NCBI RefSeq assembly: GCF_934660935.1
Contig: NZ_CAKUIH010000010.1
Location: 1 to 64,000 of the forward strand
Direction: 5' to 3'
Origin: an uncultured Parolsenella sp.
GTDB lineage: Bacteria; Actinomycetota; Coriobacteriia; Coriobacteriales; Atopobiaceae
Length of the DNA stretch: 64,000 nucleotides
The translations under genes were made by a program, and so were the position numbers. The notes below the pieces were generated by a model. It was not told where the DNA came from, did no database searches, and saw only the letters and a program-made list of their open reading frames with translations. Positions 24,116 through 32,289 of the stretch are shown here, piece by piece (position 1 is the first letter of the stretch; every line of letters starts with the position of its first letter).

Positions 24116-25747
24116 GTGTTAGGGCGAAATGCGAATGGGGACGGCATGGCAAGCCCGTGCTCAAATTGGAGCATAGTCTCGTGGTTCGAGCAGAGGGTTT
24201 TCGCGTGGTCCGATAAGCCCACGCCCAAGCGCTTCGTGACCGACACGCTTATTGTCTTCCTGACGATGCTGCTTGCCACGGTTCTTGGCGCCATCTTCTA
24301 CGACCTCGACATGGAAGCATGCATAGTCATCACGTATGTCTTGGCCGTTCTCTGCGTCTCGCTCCTCACCGTGGGACGTCTCCACTGCCTCGTGGCCTCC
24401 GCCCTCGCGGTCCTGTTCTATAACTTCTTCTTCACCCACCCGCGCTTCTCGCTCACCGCCTGGGGCAGGACCTATCCCGCGACGTTCGCAGTCATGTTCG
24501 TGGTCGCTTTCATCGCCAGCGCCGTTGCCGTGACGCTCAGGCGCGAAGTCCACGCCTCACAGCTCGCATACCGCAGGACGCAGATCATCCTCGAAGCGGA
24601 CGAAGCGCTACGCAGGTGCTCTACGCGCGAGCAAATCATTGATGCGATTGGCGCCCAGCTGTCCAAGCTGCTCGAAGCCGAAGTCATCTGGTATGCCGAG
24701 GGCATCTCGGGCTTTGCTCCCCAAAGACACTTCTCCGCTGTCTCGGCAACGCAGACAGAGCCAATCGTCGAGACCCCCATGGCTCGTAGGGCTATGGAGA
24801 ACAGAGGCGCGGTCGGCGCCGGGACCGGCTGCTTCCCCTCCGCAAGCGGCTATTATCTGCCGGTCATCTCGGACGACAAGGTTATCGGCGTAATGGGTGC
24901 CTGCCTTGGCAATAAGACGCCACTCCCCGCCGAGCAAAACGAGGCGGAGGCAGTTGTGGGCGAGGCGTCTCTCGCGCTCAATCGCATCCAGGCGCTAGAA
25001 CAGCGCGAGGAGGCTGCCGTTCTAGCCAAGAACGAGCAGCTTCGTGCCAACCTCCTCCGCTCGATCTCGCACGACCTGCGCACTCCGCTCACGGCAATCT
25101 CGGGAAACGCCGACGTTCTGCTCTCGGACGGAGATGCACTGAGCACGGACAAGCGCGGAGAGCTGCTCCGAGACATTCGATCCGATGCGAACTGGCTGAA
25201 CGCCACCGTTGAGAACCTTCTCGCCATCACTCGCCTAGAAAATGGGAATGTCCAGCTAAATACCACCGTAGAGCTCCTTGACGACATCATCGAGGAGGCG
25301 CTGCGCCACGCCAATCCAGACATCTGCCAGCACGGTCTGGAAATCGAGCCGTGTGAGGACCTCCTCCTCGTCAAAGTGGATGCCAAGTTGATTGTCCAGG
25401 TCGTGGTCAATCTGGTGAACAACGCCGTAACCCACACGCAGGCGGGTTCGACCATCCGCGTCTCAACGTGCTCGCGAGGTACCGAGGCCATTGTCAGGGT
25501 CGAAGATGATGGCCCCGGCATCAAAGATAGCGATAAGGCGCATGTCTTCGAATCCTTCTATACGATCGGCCGAACGCTCGCGGATTCCAAGCGAAGCGTC
25601 GGGCTTGGTCTCTCCCTTTGCAAGTCGATTGTGGAAGCGCATGGGGGTAGCATCGTCGTTAGGGACACTGTCCCCCACGGATGCGCGTTCGAATTCGCAC
25701 TGCCCCTCTACGAGCTCGAGGAAGGAGTCCCGGAAGATGCCGACTGA
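24116..25747 (+). CDS. KdpD-like sensor histidine kinase lacking the N-terminal KdpD domain
   Basis: 543 residues. Four membrane helices of the DUF4118 type (residues about 40-145: TLIVFLTMLLATVLGAIFY, CIVITYVLAVLCVSLLTVG), a GAF-like domain (about 165-290), HisKA with LLRSISHDLRTPLTAI (His319 phosphoacceptor) and HATPase with NLVNNAVTHT, VEDDGPGI and KRSVGLGLSLCKSI. It matches the C-terminal two thirds of KdpD; the N-terminal KdpD and UspA-like domains that bind ligands in canonical KdpD are missing. GTG start at 24116 with AAAGG upstream. It overlaps the regulator gene by 11 bp and stands next to cation-transport genes. Confidence 0.88.
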   Translation: MLGRNANGDGMASPCSNWSIVSWFEQRVFAWSDKPTPKRFVTDTLIVFLTMLLATVLGAIFYDLDMEACIVITYVLAVLCVSLLTVGRLHCLVASALAVLFYNFFFTHPRFSLTAWGRTYPATFAVMFVVAFIASAVAVTLRREVHASQLAYRRTQIILEADEALRRCSTREQIIDAIGAQLSKLLEAEVIWYAEGISGFAPQRHFSAVSATQTEPIVETPMARRAMENRGAVGAGTGCFPSASGYYLPVISDDKVIGVMGACLGNKTPLPAEQNEAEAVVGEASLALNRIQALEQREEAAVLAKNEQLRANLLRSISHDLRTPLTAISGNADVLLSDGDALSTDKRGELLRDIRSDANWLNATVENLLAITRLENGNVQLNTTVELLDDIIEEALRHANPDICQHGLEIEPCEDLLLVKVDAKLIVQVVVNLVNNAVTHTQAGSTIRVSTCSRGTEAIVRVEDDGPGIKDSDKAHVFESFYTIGRTLADSKRSVGLGLSLCKSIVEAHGGSIVVRDTVPHGCAFEFALPLYELEEGVPEDAD

Positions 25748-26453
25748 ATCGAATCCCACGATTCTCGTTGTCGAGGATGACGCCACCGTCAGGAACCTCA
25801 TCCTGACGACTCTCGACACGCAGGGTTTTCGTCACCTCAGCGAGACCACCGGAAGAGGCGCCATCGCGGCGTCTGCCTCAAGCACGCCGGACGTGGTCCT
25901 CCTCGATCTCGGGCTTCCCGACATCGACGGCATCGAGGTCGTCCGCGCCATTCGCAGCTGGTCTCAGATGCCCATCATCGTCGTCTCTGCTAGGAGCGAA
26001 GATGCCGACAAGATCGGCGCGCTCGACGCAGGCGCGGACGACTACCTCACCAAGCCCTTCTCCGTGGGCGAGCTGCTGGCGCGAATCCGCACCACGCTAC
26101 GGCGCCTCAACTATCAGTCGCCCACGCAAGGACAGGAGCCTTCGACATTCCAGAACGGTAACCTGCGAATCGATTACACGGCAGGCATCGCATACCTTGA
26201 CGACAGGGAATTGCACTTGACGCCCATCGAGTACAAGCTCCTTTGCCTTCTGTCGCACAACGTCGACAAAGTCCTCACGCACAGCTTTATCCTGCAAGAG
26301 GTCTGGAGCAACAATCACCAGGCGGACCTCGCCTCGCTTCGCGTCTTCATGGGAACCCTTCGCAAGAAGATCGAGCCCGACCCGGTTCATCCGCGCTACA
26401 TCCAGACGCATGTTGGCGTGGGCTACCGCATGATGCGCGTCGCGGACGAATAG
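25737..26453 (+). CDS. OmpR/KdpE-family response regulator
   Basis: 238 residues: receiver domain with ILVVEDD, phosphoacceptor Asp57 in VVLLDLGLPD, VVSARSEDADKI and LTKPFSVGEL, then a winged-helix DNA-binding domain with LTPIEYKLLCLLS and HVGVGYRMM. The ATG at 25737 overlaps the kinase stop by 11 bp; the longer open frame to 25491 runs back through the kinase. With the kinase it forms a KdpDE-like pair. Direct repeats at one-turn spacing upstream of the next gene are a likely target. Confidence 0.93.
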   Translation: MPTESNPTILVVEDDATVRNLILTTLDTQGFRHLSETTGRGAIAASASSTPDVVLLDLGLPDIDGIEVVRAIRSWSQMPIIVVSARSEDADKIGALDAGADDYLTKPFSVGELLARIRTTLRRLNYQSPTQGQEPSTFQNGNLRIDYTAGIAYLDDRELHLTPIEYKLLCLLSHNVDKVLTHSFILQEVWSNNHQADLASLRVFMGTLRKKIEPDPVHPRYIQTHVGVGYRMMRVADE

Positions 26454-26467
26454 GGTTTTTGGTTGGC

Positions 26468-26525
26468 GGTTCGAGCCGTATCGTGTGTAGGCTCGACCTC
26501 GACCTGCAAGCTTCGCGCCTACACA
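26468..26525 (+). promoter_or_regulatory. Two mutually exclusive hairpins after the response-regulator gene
   Basis: Hairpin A pairs GGTTCGAGCC (26468-26477) with GGCTCGACC (26490-26498), one T bulged. Hairpin B pairs TGTGTAGGC (26484-26492) with GCCTACACA (26517-26525). They share 26490-26492, so they compete. Neither is followed by a T run. Confidence 0.45.
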
Positions 26526-26559
26526 TATATCAACAAGGCATATAAGGACGTATTAAGCG

Positions 26560-26588
26560 CTTTACCTCGGTCTTTAGCCTATCTTTAG
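26560..26588 (+). promoter_or_regulatory. Probable OmpR/KdpE-type operator (direct repeats)
   Basis: TCTTTAG occurs at 26571-26577 and 26582-26588, an 11-bp period, with a third CTTTA at 26560. Seven-base direct repeats one helical turn apart are typical of OmpR-family regulators. A poor -10 (CTTTAT, 26605-26610) follows at 16 bp, as expected for an activator-dependent promoter of the ATPase operon. Confidence 0.5.
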
Positions 26589-26761
26589 GTCACCTTCACA
26601 CGCACTTTATGCCTGCGAGGTGTGGAATTGCGCACGCCCAAAATAGACTGAAAGTCAGAGTCTTCACGAGGATATCCTCCCCTTGCAACGGTGAAACAAC
26701 CGTCGGTCGCACGCGCCAGAAAACGCGTGCGCGAACAAGGAAAGGAGGGTCCTTGAACACC

Positions 26762-29620
26762 ATGTCCGATACGCACGAGGAAGAGGTACCGCAGATCGCG
26801 GCACTCACGAGCGACGCGGTATTCAAGTCGCTAGGCACGAGCCAAGCCGGCCTCGCGAGTGACCAAGTGAGCGAACTGCAGGCTAAGTACGGCAAGAACC
26901 TTATCCAGGCGGGTAAGAAGAAGTCGCCCATCCTTGCGTTTCTCTCAAACTTCACACACCTTATGGCCATCCTCCTCTGGGTGGCCGGCATCATCGCCTT
27001 CGTGGCCGGCATGCCCGAGCTTGGTGTCTCCGTCTGGCTGGTCAACCTCATCAACGGTTGCTTCAGCTTCTGGCAGGAGCACCAGGCGGACAAGGCTACC
27101 GAGGCCCTGAAAAAGATGCTGCCGTCCTACGTCAACGTCATCCGCGACGGCCAGCAGGCCCAGGTTCTCGCGGAGGACCTCGTCCCCGGTGACGTCATGG
27201 TCCTTGCCGAGGGCGACAAGATCTCCGCAGACGGCCGCGTCGTGCGCGCGTCTGACCTCCAGGTCGACCAGTCGACACTCACGGGCGAGTCAAACCCCGT
27301 GAGGAAGACCGCGGACGCCGTCCTCGAGGCCGACCTCACCGCCGCCGAGACCCCCAACCTCGTCTTCGCCGGTACCTCGGTCTCCGAGGGCAACGGACGC
27401 GTCGTCGTCACCAAGATTGGTATGGCGACCGAGTTTGGCAAAATCGCCAGCCTTACGCAGAACATGGAGGACTCCGAGAGCCCGCTCCAGCGTCAGCTCG
27501 ACCGCCTGACCAAGCAGGTCACCCTGTTCGCGCTCTGCATGGGCATCGTCTTCTTCCTCCTCGACGTGCTGTTTGTCCGCAACGGCCTAGCCTCGTCGTT
27601 CATCTTCGCACTTGGTATGGTCGTGGCGTTCATCCCGGAGGGACTGCTCCCCACGGTCACGCTGTCCCTCGCCATGGCCGTCCAGCGCATGAGCAAGCGC
27701 AACGCCCTCGTGAAGAAGCTGAGCTCCGTCGAGGCACTTGGCTCCACGAGCGTCATCTGCACCGATAAGACCGGCACCCTCACCCAGAACGAGATGACCG
27801 TCAACCACCTGTGGACCTGCGACCGCGAGTACGTGGTCTCCGGCGTTGGCTACGCCCCCAAGGGCGAGATTCTCTGCGGCAAGGACAAGTGGGAGGCTGC
27901 GGACAACGAGGAGCTTCGCCTGCTCGTCTCTGGTGGTGCCCTTTGCTCCAACGCCCGTCTCGTCGAGCCGGACGAGGAGGGTGGCCGCTACACCGTCCTC
28001 GGCGACCCGACCGAGGCCTGCCTGCTCGTCAGCGCGCAGAAGGCCGGCCTTTCCCTCGAGGGCCTCGAGCGCGAGATGCCCCGCGTGAGGGAGCTCCCCT
28101 TCGAGAGCCGCCGCAAGCGCATGACCACCATCCACCAGCTCAAGCGTCCGCTCGATGGCGCCTCGCGCGTTGCGTTCGTCAAGGGTGCCCCCAACGAGGT
28201 CGTCCGCCTCTCCGACAACTACCGCACTGACGGCAAGGTCATGCCGATGAGTGACGAGATGCGTAAGAGCATCATGGACGCTAACGACGGCTATGCCGCC
28301 AACGGCCTGCGCGTGCTTGCCCTCGCCTACCGCCCCCTGAGCCCGGACGACACTTCCATCCCCCGCTCGATGAGCGACTACACGCCCGAGAACATCGAGT
28401 GTGGCCTCACCTTCGTCGGTCTCCTCGTCATGCAGGACCCGCCCAGGCCCGAGGTCGCCGACGCCGTGGCCGAGTGCCGTCGTGCTGGCATCCGCGTCGT
28501 CATGATCACGGGCGACTATGGCCTGACCGCCCTCTCCATCGCCCGCAAGATTGGCATCGTCCAGGGCCCGAACCCTCGCGTCTTCTCTGGCGTCGAGCTC
28601 GAGAAGACCTCTGACGACGAGCTCAAGGAGGCCCTGAAGGGCGAGGTCGTCTTCGCCCGCATGGCGCCCGAGCAGAAGCTGCGCGTCGTCGAGAACCTGC
28701 AGCAGATGGGCGAGATCGTCGCCGTCACCGGCGATGGCGTGAACGACTCCCCCGCCCTCAAGAGGGCTGACATCGGCGTCGCCATGGGCATCACCGGCAC
28801 GGACGTGGCCAAGGAGGCCGCGGACATGATCCTGACCGACGACAACTTCGCCTCGATCGTCCATGCCATCGAAGAGGGCCGCGCGGTCTACGCGAACATC
28901 AGGAAGTTCATGCTCTACATCCTGAACTCCAACGTGCCCGAGGCTGTCCCCTCTGCGATCTACCTGCTCTCCGGTGGCGCCGTGCCGCTGCCGCTCACGA
29001 CGATGCAGATCCTCACCATCGACCTTGGCACCGACATGTTGCCCGCCCTTGGTCTTGGCACCGAGCCTCCCGAGGCTGACGTCATGGCCAACCCGCCTCG
29101 CAACCCCAACGAGCCGCTGCTCTCCGGCAAGGTCATGCGTAAGGCCTTCCTGTGGTACGGAATGCTCGGCGCCCTGTTCTCCTTCGCTGCGTTCATGTTC
29201 TGCCAGGTCATGAACGGCTGGCACTCCGGCATCGAGATGTTCGGCGTGGGCAACGACCTCGATCCGGTCTACGTCCGCGCGACGACCATGGCACTTGCGG
29301 CCATCGTCTTCACGCAGATCGGCGAGGTCTGGAACTGCCGCACGGAGACCGCATCCGTCTTCTCGGTGGGTCTGTTCTCCAACAAACAGATCAACAAGGG
29401 TATCCTCTTCGAGATCGCGCTCATCATCTTCATCACGCTGTTCCCGCCCTTCCAGAGCGTCTTCCACACCAGCCCGCTCGTCCTGAATGACTTCGTGTTC
29501 CTGGTGCTGCTGCCGCCCATCGTCCTCCTCCTTGAGGAGGCCCGAAAGGCCATCGTTCGCAAGAGGAACCACATCGATCGCAACGGCGTCGCCATCAAGC
29601 AGGCACCGGAAAAGAGGTAA
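26762..29620 (+). CDS. P2-type cation-transporting ATPase
   Basis: 952-residue P-type pump of the cytoplasmic membrane. A-domain LTGES, phosphorylation motif ICTDKTGTLTQNE (Asp335), nucleotide-binding FVKGAPNEV, MITGDYG and hinge VTGDGVNDSPALKRADIG. The M4 motif IPEGLLPTVTLSLAMAVQRM and the C-terminal membrane part resemble P2A/P2C enzymes (Ca, Na/K-like), so the ion is probably calcium, sodium or potassium; heavy-metal motifs (CPC, N-terminal CxxC) are absent. ATG at 26762 lies 13 bases after AGGAGG; the TTG at 26753 is closer to it and may be the true start. Two TrkA genes follow at 2 and 8 bp, so the three are co-expressed. Confidence 0.92.
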   Translation: MSDTHEEEVPQIAALTSDAVFKSLGTSQAGLASDQVSELQAKYGKNLIQAGKKKSPILAFLSNFTHLMAILLWVAGIIAFVAGMPELGVSVWLVNLINGCFSFWQEHQADKATEALKKMLPSYVNVIRDGQQAQVLAEDLVPGDVMVLAEGDKISADGRVVRASDLQVDQSTLTGESNPVRKTADAVLEADLTAAETPNLVFAGTSVSEGNGRVVVTKIGMATEFGKIASLTQNMEDSESPLQRQLDRLTKQVTLFALCMGIVFFLLDVLFVRNGLASSFIFALGMVVAFIPEGLLPTVTLSLAMAVQRMSKRNALVKKLSSVEALGSTSVICTDKTGTLTQNEMTVNHLWTCDREYVVSGVGYAPKGEILCGKDKWEAADNEELRLLVSGGALCSNARLVEPDEEGGRYTVLGDPTEACLLVSAQKAGLSLEGLEREMPRVRELPFESRRKRMTTIHQLKRPLDGASRVAFVKGAPNEVVRLSDNYRTDGKVMPMSDEMRKSIMDANDGYAANGLRVLALAYRPLSPDDTSIPRSMSDYTPENIECGLTFVGLLVMQDPPRPEVADAVAECRRAGIRVVMITGDYGLTALSIARKIGIVQGPNPRVFSGVELEKTSDDELKEALKGEVVFARMAPEQKLRVVENLQQMGEIVAVTGDGVNDSPALKRADIGVAMGITGTDVAKEAADMILTDDNFASIVHAIEEGRAVYANIRKFMLYILNSNVPEAVPSAIYLLSGGAVPLPLTTMQILTIDLGTDMLPALGLGTEPPEADVMANPPRNPNEPLLSGKVMRKAFLWYGMLGALFSFAAFMFCQVMNGWHSGIEMFGVGNDLDPVYVRATTMALAAIVFTQIGEVWNCRTETASVFSVGLFSNKQINKGILFEIALIIFITLFPPFQSVFHTSPLVLNDFVFLVLLPPIVLLLEEARKAIVRKRNHIDRNGVAIKQAPEKR

Positions 29621-29622
29621 AG

Positions 29623-30276
29623 ATGAAAGTTATCGTCGTAGGAATGGGCCGCATGGGCACGAGCCTCGCTCGCAAGCTCGACAGGCAGGGCTACGAGGTC
29701 TGCGCCATCGACCAGGACCCCGAGCGCCTCAAGGCGCTCGGCCCCACGTTTGGCGGCCAGACCGTCGAGGGCATCGGATTCGACCGTGAGGTCCTCGCCG
29801 CCGCCGGCATCGACCGTGCGAGCGCCGTCATCGCCTGCACCGCCTCAGACGAGACGAACATCGTCGTCGCCCGCATCTCCCGACAGACCTATCGAGTCCC
29901 CCGCGTCATCGCGCGCCTGTACGAGATCGGCAATGCCGAGACGTACCGCAGGCTCGGCATCCAGAGCATCTCGACCACTGACTGGGGCGTAAGGCGCGTC
30001 TGCGAGCTCCTGACCTTCAACGAGCTCGATGACGTTGCCGGTATCGGTTCCGGCGACGTGCGCCTCGTTCGCGCCGACGTCCCGCCGATGCTCGAAGGTA
30101 GCCCCGTTCGCGAGCTCACCGCCGTTGGCGAGATCAACATCGTCGCCGTCTCTCACGACAACGAGACCTTCGTTCCCACCCAGGGCACGGTTCTCGACCA
30201 CGGTGACATCATCTACGCCGCCGTCCAGGCGACCTCGGCAAGCAAGTTCCGCGCCATGCTCGGCATGACGGATTAG
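29623..30276 (+). CDS. TrkA/KtrA-family RCK protein (first)
   Basis: 217 residues: N-terminal Rossmann NAD-binding RCK_N (VIVVGMGRMGTSLARKL, acidic ID at the end of strand 2) and C-terminal RCK_C/TrkA_C (residues about 140-217, VRLVRADVPPMLEGSPV). Such proteins bind NAD(H), ATP/ADP or c-di-AMP and gate potassium channels or transporters (TrkH, KtrB). Here no TrkH/KtrB-type membrane protein is next to it; the only membrane partner is the ATPase two bases upstream. It ends with Met-Thr-Asp and is followed by its paralogue. Confidence 0.9.
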   Translation: MKVIVVGMGRMGTSLARKLDRQGYEVCAIDQDPERLKALGPTFGGQTVEGIGFDREVLAAAGIDRASAVIACTASDETNIVVARISRQTYRVPRVIARLYEIGNAETYRRLGIQSISTTDWGVRRVCELLTFNELDDVAGIGSGDVRLVRADVPPMLEGSPVRELTAVGEINIVAVSHDNETFVPTQGTVLDHGDIIYAAVQATSASKFRAMLGMTD

Positions 30277-30284
30277 GAGGCTGT

Positions 30285-30944
30285 ATGAACATCATCATTG
30301 TCGGCGGTGACAAGGTTGGTTCCTACCTCGCCACCCTGCTAGGCAACCGCGGCTACAACGTTCGCATCGTCGAGTCAAGGAAGGCCGTTGCGCAGCGCCT
30401 CGAGGAGAAGCTGCCCGAGGGCTGCGTCGTGAGGGGCATGGGCTCGAGCCCGGATGTCCTCGAAAAGGCCGGCGTGCTCCAGGCCGACGTCATCATTGCC
30501 GTGACGGGCGATGACGAGGTCAACCTCGTGGTCGCGATGCTCGCCAAGATGGAGTACGGCGTGAATCGCGTCGTCGCTCGCGTGAACAACCCGGCAAACG
30601 CCTGGATGTTCGACGAGTCCATGGGCGTCGATATCGCCGTTGACCAGGCGGAGATCATCACGAAGTCCGTCGAAGAGGGCCTCGACATGGAGGACGTCTT
30701 CACGATCATGCGACTCGGCAAGGACGGCCACGAGATCGTGCAGGGCGAGGTCCGCCCGCGCTCCACGATGGTGGGCAAGTCGATTGCCGAGCTCCAGATT
30801 CCCGACGGTCTGGTCTTTGTCGCGCTTGAGCACGAGGGCAACATCCTCATCCCCAACGGCGACACAGCGTTTAGCGCCGGTGACCGTGTGGTCGCCTTCG
30901 CGAGCGAGCAGGGCAGGGACTTCCTGAGTCACTCGTTGCAGTAG
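30285..30944 (+). CDS. TrkA/KtrA-family RCK protein (second)
   Basis: 219 residues, the same RCK_N (NIIIVGGDKVGSYLATLL, acidic Glu after strand 2) plus RCK_C layout (HEIVQGEVRPRSTMVGKSI, NGDTAFSAGDRVVAFAS). It starts 8 bp after the first paralogue with GGAGG before ATG. The glycine motif GGDKVG differs from GMGRMG, so the two may bind different nucleotides and form a hetero-oligomer. The operon ends at a terminator 43 bp downstream. Confidence 0.9.
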   Translation: MNIIIVGGDKVGSYLATLLGNRGYNVRIVESRKAVAQRLEEKLPEGCVVRGMGSSPDVLEKAGVLQADVIIAVTGDDEVNLVVAMLAKMEYGVNRVVARVNNPANAWMFDESMGVDIAVDQAEIITKSVEEGLDMEDVFTIMRLGKDGHEIVQGEVRPRSTMVGKSIAELQIPDGLVFVALEHEGNILIPNGDTAFSAGDRVVAFASEQGRDFLSHSLQ

Positions 30945-30986
30945 GGCAAGATCTTCGATAGGCCCCACACCATTGCGTGGCGCATG

Positions 30987-31026
30987 ACCGCCGGGACCAG
31001 CCACGGGCTGGCCTCGGCGGTTTTTT
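30987..31026 (+). terminator. Terminator of the ATPase-trkA-trkA operon
   Basis: Stem ACCGCCG / CGGCGGT with an inner stem CCAGCC-ACG-GGCTGG, followed by six T (31021-31026). Confidence 0.85.
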
Positions 31027-31073
31027 GTGAGGGAGATGGGCGCCGCTGGCCACGACGACGGTGCCAGGCGCGC

Positions 31074-31102
31074 TTGGAATCACGATGGAAAGACGCTACC
31101 GT
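31074..31102 (+). promoter_or_regulatory. Promoter of the small basic protein gene
   Basis: TTGGAA (31074-31079), 17-bp spacer, TACCGT (31097-31102), fitting the TANNNT -10 of actinobacteria. Start codon 31 bp downstream with a perfect AAGGAGG. Confidence 0.45.
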
Positions 31103-31132
31103 AAGCGGGTCGGAATGCGAAGGAGGCCAACG

Positions 31133-31300
31133 ATGACGAAGCCCAGCGGCGCCAAGCGCCACTACGACATGCCTCTGCCGCCGAAACAGCAGATCGGGCG
31201 CCAGGCCTTCGGCGGGCCAGCGCGCGGCGCGGGCATAGGTCCGAACAAAGCCTGCGGCCACAAGGGCGGTATCCGGCGGCAAGGTTCGAAGCGCGGCTAG
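31133..31300 (+). CDS. Small basic protein, 55 residues, unknown function
   Basis: ATG at 31133 is preceded by AAGGAGGCCAACG, one of the best ribosome sites in the window, and its own promoter-like element. The product MTKPSGAKRHYDMPL... is rich in Lys, Arg and Gly (pI very high), has HYDMPLPPKQQIGRQAFGG in the middle and ends GGIRRQGSKRG. It has no membrane helix or cysteine pair (one Cys). Size and charge suggest a nucleic-acid or ribosome-associated protein, but this is only inference. It is flanked by two terminators and so is a monocistronic unit. Confidence 0.55.
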   Translation: MTKPSGAKRHYDMPLPPKQQIGRQAFGGPARGAGIGPNKACGHKGGIRRQGSKRG

Positions 31301-31317
31301 CCCAGACCAACATCAAG

Positions 31318-31352
31318 AAACCTGCAAAAGGGACTGTCCCTTTTGCAGGTTT
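31318..31352. terminator. Palindromic repeat acting as bidirectional terminator
   Basis: Perfect 17-bp stem AAACCTGCAAAAGGGAC / GTCCCTTTTGCAGGTTT around a single T, between the convergent small-protein gene and rsmI; T-rich on both sides. Its core GGGAC-T-GTCCC recurs at 54551-54595 and 57212-57275. Confidence 0.8.
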
Positions 31353-31371
31353 CCTTTTCACCCATGTAGGG

Positions 31372-32289
31372 TTAGACGAGCTTGTCGTAGACCTCGGATT
31401 TTGGGATGCCAAACTGCTTGGCAAGGCGCTTGGCAAGGGCGCTCTTGGGCTCTCCGGCCTCGAGCCCCTCGGCAATGGCCTCCTCCAGAGTGGCGGGACC
31501 AGAAGCGGAGGCTACGCGCAAGGCAGAAAGTTCCTCCGCACTCGGGCCCTCCACCACGATGACGCACTCCCCTCGCACCTCACCACGCTCGCGAATGCGT
31601 CGCGCGAGTTCTCCGGAAAAATCGCGAACGCATTCCTCATGAAGCTTCGTGAGCTCGCGCACGAGCGCCACACGACGCGTCGGGAAGGCCTCGGCAATGG
31701 AGTCGAGCGTCGCCACAACACGATGGGGGCTCTCGTAGAACACGAGCGCACCGGGAATCGGCGCGAGCTCAGCCAGACGCCTCGCGCGCTCCCCCGCCTT
31801 TCTCGGCAGGAATCCCTCGAAGAAGAAATGGTCCATGCCCAGACCACTAGCCACAAGGGCGCAGGTCACGGCACTGGGTCCTGGAATCACCTCAACGGGA
31901 AGCCCCTCATCGAGAGCGGCGTCGACCAGTCGCTGACCAGGATCGGACACGCCGGGCATGCCGGCATCACTTACGAAGGCAACGCGCGAACCGGAGGCAA
32001 CGCGCGCAAGCACGCCCTCCACTCGATTGACAATGACGTTCTCGTCGCACCGCTCAAGCGGCACGCGAATCTCGAACCGAGCAAGGAGCTTCGAGGTCAC
32101 GCGCGTATCCTCACACAGAAGAACATCAGCTGAGCGGAGCGTCTCAATCACTCGGGGCGAGGCGTCAGACAGATTGCCGATCGGCGTGCCGACGAGCGAC
32201 AGCATGCCGCCGGGCCGCGCCAGACGCGCCTGCTCCTCGACAGCGTCCCTCGCGAACGGCGTCTCGTTATCGTTCACGCAATCCCCCAT
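31372..32289 (-). CDS. rsmI: 16S rRNA 2'-O-ribose C1402 methyltransferase RsmI
   Basis: SAM-dependent tetrapyrrole-methylase-fold enzyme, 305 residues. Motifs: LVGTPIGNLSDASPR, LLCEDTRVTSKLL, AFVSDAGMPGVSDPG, IPGPSAVTCALVASG, FEGFLPRK and YESPHRV. The C-terminal part (ATLEEAIAEGLEAGEPKSAL) is the helical YraL-type extension. Its ATG overlaps the stop of the GH5 gene by one base (TAATG), so they are coupled; it is the last gene of the MarR-ABC operon. The unusual companion genes argue that rsmI is here by operon position rather than by shared function. Confidence 0.95.
   Translation of the reverse strand: MGDCVNDNETPFARDAVEEQARLARPGGMLSLVGTPIGNLSDASPRVIETLRSADVLLCEDTRVTSKLLARFEIRVPLERCDENVIVNRVEGVLARVASGSRVAFVSDAGMPGVSDPGQRLVDAALDEGLPVEVIPGPSAVTCALVASGLGMDHFFFEGFLPRKAGERARRLAELAPIPGALVFYESPHRVVATLDSIAEAFPTRRVALVRELTKLHEECVRDFSGELARRIRERGEVRGECVIVVEGPSAEELSALRVASASGPATLEEAIAEGLEAGEPKSALAKRLAKQFGIPKSEVYDKLV

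Larger units (their letters stand above)
26454..26761. other. Regulatory intergenic region before the ATPase operon
   Basis: About 300 bp without a gene. It holds two competing hairpins (26468-26525), direct repeats of a probable response-regulator site (26560-26588) and a 12-bp palindrome GAGGATATCCTC (26668-26679) in the leader. No recognised riboswitch consensus. Confidence 0.5.

Noticed and set aside
26468..26482. GGTTCGAGCC, a tRNA T-loop-like sequence
   Set aside because: The flanking stems needed for a T arm and the rest of a cloverleaf are not present; part of a hairpin instead.
26454..26761. c-di-AMP (ydaO) riboswitch before the cation operon
   Set aside because: It would fit the genes, but I cannot find the consensus core; only unrelated hairpins are visible.
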